Source of the DNA: Liolophura sinensis
Taxonomy: Eukaryota > Mollusca > Polyplacophora > Chitonida > Chitonidae
Length of the DNA stretch: 64,000 nt
Reading direction: 5' to 3'
Assembly (NCBI RefSeq): GCF_032854445.1
Contig: NC_088300.1
Span: 53,482,984-53,546,983 of the forward strand
The translations under genes and the position numbers were made by a program. Under the pieces are notes generated by a model, which was not told where the DNA came from, made no database searches, and worked only from the letters and a program-made list of their open reading frames with translations. Positions 1 to 11,000 of the stretch are shown piece after piece. The first letter of the stretch is position 1, and each line of letters starts with the position of its first letter.

Positions 1-2884
1 TCGTTAGATATCTAGCAACTACAAAGTGCACCCCGTGAAAATGGAATGAAGCACTGTAAGCTGATGACAATGTTGTTATCCTAAGGGTCATAATGTTCGT
101 TAGAATTTATCAAATCATCTGAAAACTGAGGATAGTCCATCGAATTATTGAATTTCCACTGGTAAGATGGATCAGCATACAGTGTTCTGTTCCATTGTTG
201 TATTAAAAATCGCTTAAAATGGGTACCATGCATATCTCTGCCTTGAAGCGCTGGCTCGTTGCAGTTGTCAGGCCTGTTACAAATAGAGTGGCTGACTGCG
301 GTATTAAGTCAGGAGTCTGTCAGGCACTAGGCAAAGGGCGGTGATTTGATAAGAAACTTCGGTTTCTTCCACTCATAAACCTGATTACATATCTCTTAAA
401 CAGTTTTAATTACAACGCAGAATACCAATCATATAAAGAAAGAAATATTTAATGTATGCGTGTCAGAGGTATGTAAGCGTTAAGGTGTTTAAAGAAAGTT
501 ACTGTCATCAGTCTGGGACTGGGTTATTGAATTAAGGAAAGGGCTGATTAAGACTATTAGGGCAGATGGTGATATGATAGATACCAGGTTAATTCAGATT
601 CGTTTGCCACAAGTGACTTCATTTGCATCTTTCATACGCTACGTACTTAAAATTCAGTTAAGCCTGGGCACATCTACGCCATACAGCAAACGATGATTCT
701 GTTCCTGTTATAAAACCTGGAATTTTTTTGTTACGCTTTCTTTGCTGACATGCTATTTATGTGTTTTTCTAGACCATTCCCGGTAAAGAATCATGGTCAC
801 CAAATCGATTTCACTTTCATGTAAGTGCCTGATTTCAGGTCGGTGTCGTGATAGGAAGATTCGCCAGTGTGACGCGGTAATCCGAGCCAAGCCGAGTCTT
901 TGCCGCCGAAGACGTGTGCAGAGGTCATGCTGCCAGGCGTGTCGGCGTTACTACACACCTTCCTGAACATTCACAGCACATCATGAATTGTTGACGTCAT
1001 CATAAAATTCGTTGCACCGAGTCTGCAAATCTGCTAGAACTCACATGCTTATAGCTATGATTCTAGTCACGGCGTTCATTTAACCGTCTCGTGAAATTTG
1101 AACCGCAGCATCTCATTTAATTGTATTGTACGAGAGTGTTTTGGGATCTTTTTAAGTCAACACTGTAAAGTATGGCAGTGTCTGTGGGTCTTTGAGTAGC
1201 AACAGTGTTTTAGGGACTTTTTATTTCAGTATTGTCAATTGGGCCATGTTAATATTATATTGTTGTTTGTCCATATACATTGATATTTCCTGTTAGATAC
1301 ACTATTGTATTAAATCATATACCTATAATATTTGGATGCGAATGCTTACACAGATGGAAAATAATGTTCAATGTAGAAATGTGACCGGTGGCTAGGCTAA
1401 CAAATATAGAAAAAATGGGAATTAATTTTCGGGGATTTAATCAAAGCAATTCTGAAAAAAGTTCTTACTACTATTTTGTTGTGTTATGCCCAGAATCACC
1501 ATGTAAGATTGCTTTTGCACCTACCCTGAACAGTATTCAAAGAGATGTCACTTTTTTTCGCATCTTTGATGAGCAAGTTTAATAAACAACCAGAATTTCA
1601 GTCCCAGTCATTAATTCTTGATTTACACAGTCAAGCAACACGGTCAGTTTTGGATTATTTTCAATTTTATTCGCCCTCTGTATCCGGTCAGAAACCGCTA
1701 GCATTGCCGTAATTGTCAGACGGCCATTGCGTTGTTGTACAGTTCACAAATTGCCAGAAGCTCACTCATTGGTCAACAGGAGGGACACAGCCAGTGGGAT
1801 AGCGTGTATAAAAGCGACATTCATTGGAGGCTATCACGTGGCTGTTTTACTTTTCTTTCACTTTACTGCCATCCCAAAGATTGATCAAACTAATGACAAA
1901 TGAACTCCCGCTTTGTTTTACCTCCACCAAACCCTATTACAAAAGTTTATGTACATATATTTTTTTCTCCATGCTGTTAAAATTTAGATGCCCTCCAGGA
2001 TTTATCCTAACTCCTGTCAGTCCGGCAAAGATTTGGCTGTGTTTGGTATAAAACCCTTCCGCCTTGCGCCATGAATCAACGCTTTTCCTGAGGCCCAAAT
2101 CATCTGGAAACTTGAATAAAACTAACCCCAGGGTTCTTCAGTGACCTATTTTTATAACCCTATGCAGAACAGCAAACCATTTCGTGAAGAAATTCGACAT
2201 GGGTTGTTGTTACTTGTGTGACTTTTTAACACTAAATTAAAAGGCAAGCTCTGACAGCTCGTAAAGGGTGGACTTGTATGACGTCATTCGGCGGTGACTA
2301 CCGAGTATTGGCGGAAAAAATGCATAAACCCAGCCTCATTATCCAGTGATTTTATTCTCATATTACTCAGATTACTGTGCTTTATTCCAATATTTTTTTA
2401 CACTCAATTTAACAATATATACTGGGGTAGCTAATTATGAATAAATAACCAGTCTGGACACTAATCCTTTAACAGTTAAGCAGCTCTATTTTGCTTTCTC
2501 GTGGGATACGGATATCGAGCACCAGGAAGACTATCTAAGATAGGACACTTAAACAAGAAAGCTAGAAATTAAAGATACATTCTTTCTTTGTTTTGTTTTT
2601 CTCATCAGCATGATTTAAGTTAATTCATATCTACTTCTTTTGTGGGTACAGCTCGTTAACTGCCAACTTTTTTTTACACTTTCAAAAATAACAGATGAGA
2701 TTGGTACAAGAATCACTGTTCTCAGTTACGCATTTAATCAATTTATTGTTTGTATTTTGTTCTTGACTGTATGTTAGTACTGAAATGATTAGTCATAGCT
2801 TCTGATCGTTTCTGCATGTACATGTATACATATACAAAGGTTTTGAACGGTTTTTGTTTATTCATTGTATTATTACTGAGAATA
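1..2884. other. Non-coding flank, no gene recognised
   Basis: AT-rich sequence with only short chance open frames, most of which begin at TTG or GTG rather than ATG and match no family I know. No SINE core or long repeat was seen. It lies downstream of the 3' end of the esterase gene, so part could be intergenic DNA before another gene outside the window. Confidence 0.5.
1807..1814 (+). promoter_or_regulatory. TATA-box-like TATAAAAG, unsupported
   Basis: A good match to a TATA box (TATAAAAG in GTGTATAAAAGCG). No recognisable gene starts downstream, and such octamers occur by chance in AT-rich DNA, so this is only a candidate. Confidence 0.12.
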
Positions 2885-3156
2885 GTGTATCAGTATTGTT
2901 TTCCTACATGTACTGTATATATGTGAAGTTGTTATTTGGTTGTCGTTGACAATGGTATTACTCTGGAAATAGTGTATCAGTATTGCTTTCCTACATGTAC
3001 TGTACATATGTGAAGTTATTTGGTTGTTGTTGACAATGGTATTACTCTGAAAATGTGTATCAGTATTGCTTTCCTACATGTACTGTATATATGTGAAGTT
3101 GTTATTTGGTTGTCGTTGACAATAATATTACTCTGAAAATGTGTATCAGTATAGTC
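2885..3156. repeat. Tandem repeat, ~86-bp unit, 3 copies plus stub
   Basis: The start GTGTATCAGTATTG recurs at 2885, 2972 and 3055, with a short fourth start at 3141, giving spacings of 87, 83 and 86 bp. Each unit continues with a 'CCTACATGTACTGTA' segment and ends 'TTGACAATGGTATTACTCTG'. Copies differ by a few substitutions and small indels, which points to a modest, fairly recent local duplication. Confidence 0.85.
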
Positions 3157-3492
3157 ATACTGAGTCATTTGGAACTATGAATGACTAATTCTTTACAACA
3201 CCAATGTATTACATCAGCTTGATTAAAGTGTATCAATTATTGGATCATCTCAAGTAACCTTTCTCTTTTGTTCCTCATCAAAATTGTGAAATATGTATAT
3301 TTGAAAACCTAGTTATCTGTTAGTCACACATTGTGGAGGTGGTGTACATGTGTCTGGACAGACCAGTATTTGGACTAGTCCGTGCGAACGTTCTACAAGT
3401 GTCCATTTTAGTCAAATGGATTTAAATGAGAGTTAAATTACTTTTAAAACAGATATACCACTTGCACTGGAAGATATGTACGCATTGTCCAG

Positions 3493-3695
3493 TTTCTGTT
3501 GCGTTCTCTTCTGTTATGCATTTTTCAGCTTCTGTTGTGGTCTCTTCTGTTATGCATTGTTCGGCCTCTGTTCTGGTCTCTTCTGTTATGCATCATTCAG
3601 CTTCTGTTGTTCTCTCTTCTCTTAGGCATTCTTTAGCTTCTGTTGTGTTCTCTTCTGTTACGCATTGTTCAGCTTCAGTGTTTTTTTCTCTTTTA
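3493..3695. repeat. Minisatellite, 36-bp unit, ~5.5 copies
   Basis: Units of the form 'GCATTGTTCAGCTTCTGTTGTGGTCTCTTCTGTTAT' (36 bp in all) recur five to six times with substitutions. Since 36 is a multiple of three, the array holds an open frame on the plus strand that would encode a degenerate 12-residue repeat ('SSVMHxSASVVx'). No start context or flanking exon supports translation, so I read it as a non-coding minisatellite. Confidence 0.8.
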
Positions 3696-4623
3696 TATTC
3701 TGACGCCGTTTACCCCAATAATATTCACCTCTATAGCATCGTTGGTTTGTTTTTTATATCGTTTTGACTTTTATTAAAATTCTTACATAACGGTATTTAA
3801 TTGCTCTCTGATATTTCCCCACATTCACGAATATGTCACACATTTGTCAAGCTATAGGTCTGTTTGCGGATGAAACTTTGCAAAGCCATGAGGGAAACCA
3901 GTGCTCACTGTCAAGTACCTGCCAACCTAATTAACGTGTAAAAGTCATTGCCAAATCAGAAAGAACTGGATTCCAACTGCACTGACAATACGGACTGGTA
4001 AGCTATAGCTTTATCCTGTGTTACACTGTAGATCTACATTTCGTGTGTATATCAGATTTCCAAACATGCTCGGATTCACAGACATAGTAAGTGAAAGTAA
4101 TTTTAACGTGGCTAGCTTAGGGTCGGATGTTTTTATAATGCTGTTTTTGGTCCTTAACTCAGTCTGTGGGCAGTCATGATGAACTATCTACCTGTAGCCT
4201 TAAATGAAATGAGCACGCCATCCATGTTAGCCAAGGAGAGAAGTTGTCGTCGTTATTTCTTATCTGACGAGGACATAATCATAGGACACCGTAAGAATGT
4301 TACAATTTAAAGTTGTAATCTTTCACCAAAAAAAAATGTACAAAATAAAATGCTTTGTTATACTCGCTACAGTCGACCGGGGATTGTTTACCTTATGCAG
4401 AAGCGTTACTGTTTTCTCACATTATTCCAAATATTCAAATCATAAAAGTTCACATACACATATATACAACACATTCAGAGATATTTACAATGGTCATTCG
4501 ATTGTGAAATGACTTCACCATAGCATTTTATGAATGCAGATTTTATATACAACATACTGTGTACACTATGTGACAAGTAAGTCTCGATCAGTTCCTGGAA
4601 TACGAGACTGTGACGTCAGAGTA
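3696..4623. other. 3' flank of the esterase gene
   Basis: AT-rich sequence directly downstream (in minus-strand terms) of the esterase stop codon. It should contain the 3' UTR. No canonical AATAAA was found on the minus strand close to the stop; TATAAA-like and CATAAA-like variants occur around 4525-4550. No other gene is visible. Confidence 0.4.
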
Positions 4624-5002
4624 TCACGTGAGCGGTGTGCGTCGTCTGCGCCGAAAGAGCTGACACATGAGGAAAAGAGTCACTAACATGAGAACCCCTA
4701 CAAGAATGATCAAGATCCAGATGACGTGATGCACCATGGTTCTGTTCAGGCCAAGAATAGGGGTCCAAGAACAGTCCGATGACGTGTCGTTCCCTGCGTC
4801 ACTAATCTGAGGCAAAAATCGAAGTTTGGATACAGCCGACGCCAAGTTAGCTACGTTTGGTAAAATGTTCACCCAAAAGTCTAACTGTTTTCCTTCTGTG
4901 CAAGGCTCAATGTTAATGCGATTCCCAATCTGCAGGTAAAACGGATCTTGAACGTCATAGGCCGGCCATTCCGTAGTCACCTGGCGACCGTGATTTGGAT
5001 TC
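4624..5002 (-). CDS. Exon 4: end of domain 3, transmembrane helix and cytoplasmic tail
   Basis: Begins after acceptor TTTCAACAG|G and reads 'NPNHGRQVTTEWPAYD', then 'QLDFWVNILPNVAN', the usual C-terminal helix region of type-B esterases. A short stalk follows with two N-glycosylation sequons (NDT, NRT). Then comes a roughly 25-residue hydrophobic helix (IWILIILVGVLMLVTLFLMC core), RRRRR and the final residues TPLT before the stop. This gives type I topology, with the esterase domains outside and a 9-10 residue basic tail inside. The tail is far shorter than in vertebrate neuroligins and lacks an obvious class I PDZ ligand. Reading frame and splice phase are intact. Confidence 0.85.
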
Positions 5003-8000
5003 CTGTTGAAAAGAAATAAATCATTTATAACGTATAAAAGTGTAACATTCTAATTGGGCATGTCAAAGAAATTTTTAGCTATTTGTGCTATCACAGCCAC
5101 ACAAGACAGATAGATCAAAACTTATGAATAGACATCCTGTAAGGGAATACTGAAATTATCAAAATCATTTAAGTGATCTTTGGATGAGATCATATCATAT
5201 TTTTAAGTATTCTAAATAACAATAAATCTATATTTATTTGATTTTACTAAAGAAGAAGAAGAAATTCCCAGATTATAGTTGAGTTTGAGTACCCTATCTG
5301 GTCAATAAATCTATAAAATACAAAGCATTCAAACTGTTTGGTCTGGTAGTGTTAGGAACCTGACTTACCCTGACGTGGCAAAATTACTAATGTACGTCAT
5401 TAGCTGCACGCTGAGATAATGGTCCTGATCCGTATAAGTGTTGTTGTAGAGGTGGTTGTTAAAGGCCAAACCTAAAAAAACCGGTATGTAGCTGTTCCGA
5501 TAGACGGTGCTGCCCTTAGTTACCGTGTCATCATTCTGGAATGGACGTTTATACAGATAAGACACGGCGCCTGATTGGCTGTGTAGCTTGGCGGAAAGCT
5601 CCATGGGGACAGACAGCAAGAAGTCGGTGACGATGCCCTTGTAGGTTTGGAAGTTGGCTAAATGTCTCGAGGAGTAAGTCTTTAGGAGGTAATGGTTTGT
5701 AATCATGTCTGTGAGGAGGGCTGCCCCGCGGTATATGGGCAGATGATGGACGATAAGGGACTCTAGAGAGTCTTTGAGTTCCTCGTCCGTCATCAGCCCA
5801 TCCGGGTAACTCCGGGCCAACAGTTCCGTCATGTAGTCTTCGTCGTAGCCAAACAAAGCGTCCACATGATGGAACCTTTGTCCTCGGCTAACTTCGTCAT
5901 GTCGTCAGTGATGAACACTCTATCTATGACGGGACCAAAGTTAACGTCTGGCATGTGAGTTAGGTTTTGAGTGGCAAAAACGTGAGCCGGTTTGGAATAG
6001 AGACATGTCATCATGGCTTGATAAGGTAGGGTTGGACAGCCCACATCTTCAATGAAAGTCTTTACTTTTTCCAGCCGTCCTTCAATATAGTCAACAGCTG
6101 ACGGTTGTAAGGCTGACCCTCCAAAAGACAGCATCTGGTGGAAGAGACCTTCGGACTGGGGCACGAAGAGCAAGATATGAGCGCTGATTGCCCCTGATTC
6201 CTGACCACCTAACGTCACCCTCTCAGGGTCGCCGCCGAAGTTTGCGATATTTTTCTGCACCCATGTGAGTGCGGATATAATGTCCCCAAGCCCGTAGTTA
6301 CCGGTCACATCAGTATTGAGACCTGTGCTGAAGAAGCCCAGAGATCCTAACCTGTAATTTAGCGTAACAACGACCATTTTCCCGAAAGCGGCCAAGTTAG
6401 AGAGGTCTAAGTGTACACCATCAGCGTGACGGAAGTCTTTCCCGTCTATGAACACCAAGACGGGCAGCAGGTCAGTTTTGTTTTCTTCTCTGGGAGCGTG
6501 AATTCTCAAATACAGACAGTCCTCACTCACATCAGTGAGATCTTGTAACAAGGATACCTCTGGGGAAATTGGCTGGATACAAGCCGGAGGAGTGACGGTT
6601 CCATCACGTATTCCCTGCCAAGGCTCCGGCAACTCCGGATGCTGAAATCGGAGTTCGCCCACCGGAGGTTTGGCGTACGGGATATTGGTATAGACATCAA
6701 CAAGTCCTTCACCTACTTTTACGTGAGCCTTTTGGTGAATCCTCTGATGAGACCATACTCAGTCTTCACCACAGGAGATGAAAACGGTGGTTGTGACGTG
6801 TCGGCAGAGAGTAAATCTATTGGCTGGTTTTCGCGCATGCGCAGAAATGCTGCAGAAGGCTGTACTCTCCACTTCCAGCATTCTGCTAATGATGTCATTC
6901 CACAGAGATATTCGGTCCATCCTAAGATTGTTCTTGGCAACAATTTGACGGCCAATGTCGAGCAAATGACGTCCTGATTCCACCGAATATTTAGGCCATT
7001 GAGTCGGAATGTCCATGGCGTTAGGATCCCTATAAAATGAAATAGTTATGGTCTGATGATCATTTCATTACACAAAAAAAAACATTTTGCGGAGTGAATT
7101 AACCAGCGTCGACAGTGAGTAAATATAAGATTCACACAGCTGTTGTTATGTCAGATCAGTGGACATTTTACGTAGTTAAAGTAACGTTCCATAGCAATGC
7201 TTGATTTGCAACATTAACTTTTTATGACGTGTTAATACGTATGATCAAAAGTAACGTACAGAAACTCGAAAAGTAAGAAATTCGAGATGACAACCATGCT
7301 TAGAGTTTATGCTTAGAGTTATATGAGCTAAAATGACAGTTTCAACATATGCGTAAAAAAACTATATATAGCTGGGGAACAAGTGAAGGAGTGAAGGTAT
7401 TTCAATGGAAAGTAGGACAAACTTATAAATAGTATCATGTTTCATGATTTAATTAGACAAGATCATAAGAAGCCACAGGAGAGCCTACTAGACTGCGCAT
7501 CTGCTCCTTCCAGTTCTGGGCCCCCTTGCACGATACCATCTCTATGCTACAAGCACGTAACTGCAATGAAGGAGACAACGTCTACGACACTCTTTGCCAT
7601 GGTGATAACGTACACGCAATACTAATTTTGCTTCCTGCAACGTCCCACCGATACTATTCAGGTGGAAGATAAATGCCCCTATATCAGGAGTAGGGTATTT
7701 AGTGTAACTGATCACCTAAGCATCACTCACATTGATGTAAGAAACACTAATACCTAGAATTTCCTTAGCCCTGGGTTAACCGCATTATATAGAGAACTAT
7801 AATGTCGTTTTGCAGAGATGTTGCTTCATAAAATACAACAAAAAACGCCTTGACCAGACTTGAAAGTGCAAGAACATTGACATTTACTCCTCGATGAGTC
7901 AAATTTCCAAGAAGCGCCAAAGCTCTGTTACTGTCTTAGTCCAAGACAACACCTTGAGAAAAAGTTTCTGACCTTGAGTATCTAACTGGATATCAGAGTA

Positions 8001-11000
8001 AAGTCAGTCGTAAAAAATCTAACAGCTTTTCGTTAGTTCCTGATCGAAAATGTCTGGCATCCATGCTGGGCGTTTGATTTGGCAAGCTAGAGGTCAAATT
8101 TGCATTGGCTTCAGAACTATTGACCATTTTTATTGCGCAGATCCCTTACAAACAGGGATCTTGTCAGTTTTGCTATCAGCAGAGTGGACACTAGGGTTAA
8201 GTTGGGGCATTTCCTCGATGCTCGCCATCAGCAGATTTCCGATGTGAATGAACGAAATGCCGAATTTCCCAATTCAAGGTGACTGTGTGAATAGAGAAGA
8301 CGCGCCATATACAGTACACTGACCGGTCCTAACTCGGTCGATGGATGTCTAGGTCGGGAAAGCGGAGTTAATCCCTTGTCAATACTTCTTTTCATGTTTG
8401 AAGTACTTCGTCGCTGGGTCACTTTTCAACTCACCTCTCCTTAGCCCCTCCCAGAAAAAACAGCCCGAAACGGAATAGTTTTCTTTTTATAAAGAAGAAT
8501 GCATTTCTTGGATGGCCCAATCAGACATTACTGTTGCAATATTCGCTTTAAAGGTCGCATGGGAATTTGACAGAAAGACCTCCGCGCTACAAAAATCATC
8601 CTCTGTCATGCTGAGGATATGACAGTCTTATACTTCGTTGAATGTTGAATTGTAGGCAAGGCTCATTGCAACGATACATCAACTTAATGCATTTTTAATG
8701 TGTTCTAAACGAAATAGTAAGTTTCGATTGAGGATTTGAAAACTGCTTTGGAATTCGTGCTTTGGATAGAAAATTGCTCTCCCAGAAATCATCAAAACAT
8801 AATGAGCAATTACCTTTCTTTTGTAAAAAGCTTTTGTTTTTGATTGGAAATTTGTGTTAATGTTTGTTAGAAATATATTTTGCCAAATCATATATTTTCG
8901 GTAGATGGGCAGTATGCCCATGGGCAGTATGCGAATGTCACGTTTGACTGTAGTTTTGATTATTTATTTGATTACAGTTTTACGCCCTACTCAAGAATAT
9001 TTCCCCTATTCAACAGTGGCCAGCATTTTGGTGGGATGCAGCCGCGCCGAGCCCGAGAATTGCTATGCGGGTAGACCTAAATGGTTTTAGCATTTCAGAA
9101 TGCGAAATGATTATGGTGATGGGGTTTTATATTCCTTCCAGATTTTACTGCAGGTATTGGTCTTTGTGTAAATGAATGCAGACAGATAATCATTACTTGT
9201 AATCAATACTTACCCAAAGCGTGCAAAGTTTGTCCAATAGCGGATCATGTCATAGGAAAGTTCTTTGTCCACTTGGCTGGCGTCTGGTGTGAGTCCTTCC
9301 TCTAGGAGCGGGTAGCCGAAGACGAAAGGAAGCTCATCTCCGTGGTCAGCACCGACTTTGCCCGGGTACTCAGGGGGGTCGTACACCAGGCTCCGCAGGG
9401 AGGGGTTCAGTGTGAAACGGTACATGTAAGTATTGCTGTTTGACTTGGCGTGATGGTCAGCGAAGAAAATGGAGGGAGCTGTAAAATAGAAGTCTCCCAA
9501 GATGTCTATGAACGATTTTAGGTTCTTACCGAGATTACCTGGATCGTTCCAGTCGAGGTAATTCTGGAGCAGAGTTTTAGCCATTAGGTCTCCCTGACTG
9601 GAAATAACGTTTGTGAAACCTCGTTCTAAGGTATCCACGAGTTCATCATGAGACATACCCTTCTGAAAATAGTCCAAAGCGTTTCTGGAGGCTAGCACAG
9701 CTGTGGCAACAAGAATGCCGTCTTCGTCGTTCGTGCCAATCAGCAGGTCTATGTTGGAAAAGTTAGCGCTGGAGATGCTGTAGCGAGGGTCATGTGGGAA
9801 AAAATCCCCGTCAAAAACTGGCGGGAAAGCAAAGCTACCGTTGCCCGGAAGCACTACTTCCATAATTTCCACGGGATCTTTCGTGCGTAAGCATTCTACA
9901 ATGTAATACATGAAGGACGACTCGCATCCCATGCGTTCAGCGAGAGCACGTGCTTGTTGCCTAGGGAACGGTCCTGGTGGTCTCCACGCAGGAATTGCAC
10001 CGCTCTGAGCAATAACTCTACGAATTATTTTCTGACTTTGGGGTGAGAGCGCATGCGCAAGAGCACTCATGGAACCAGCCGATTGTCCGAATATCGTTAT
10101 TCTGTCTGGATCGCCTCCAAAACGATCGATGTTTTTCTTAACCCACTGAAAAGCCATCTGCTGGTCAAATAGTCCATAGTTTCCGGGACTACTTCCTTCT
10201 TCGGTGCTAAGAAAACCCAGGGCTCCCAACCGATAGTTAAAAGTTACAACAATTACTTTACCATTCCAGCTTAATGCCCTGCCATCAAAATAGGAGGCAG
10301 TGCCTTCCTTGAAGCTACCGCCATGGATGAAAATCATCACCGCAAAATTTTCCATTTTGGCAACAGTGACATCATATGGTACATAAATGTTTAGATAAAG
10401 GCAATCTTCGCTCATGGAGTGTTGCACCGGTAGGCTATTGAAGGAAAGATAGCGTCGAATGTCATTACGCCGCTGGATGCAGCTAGGGCGATGTGACGTA
10501 GCATTCAATGTACCCTTCCAGGGGCGAGACACTCTCGGTTTGTGAAACCTGAGTGGGCCGATAGGAGGCGCTGCGTAAGGAATCCCCAGGAACATGTCCC
10601 ACTCCATGCCCAGTTGGCTGTCATGATAACCTTGAATGATTCCCTGGGCTGTCTCTACAATGGGCTCCATCTCTTCATCCTTGGACTCCTCCGGTAGTTC
10701 TATACACGGTCTCTTCTGAGAAAATGTTTGCAGCAAATTAGGTAAGAGGTCAAGCCAAAAACGCATGCGTACAGGATAGAGATTCTGAGAAACCGACTGA
10801 TCTGAGAAATCACCGGAAAACTCCATATACCTCTCGTCTTGAATGGTGAATTCCGGCCAAACAGCTTTCTGAGAGGGATGACGTGGAATATTGGGGTTCC
10901 TATAAGCGAAAAATAGCAATATCCATTTAAAAGTGTGAAAGATACAAATTCTATATGTTGCCCCAAAAAACAAATTACAACGTCTTTTTTTCTCTTGAAG

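Noticed and set aside
6639-6977. 112-codon plus-strand ORF over exon 3
   Set aside because: It is a shadow of the esterase exon on the opposite strand.
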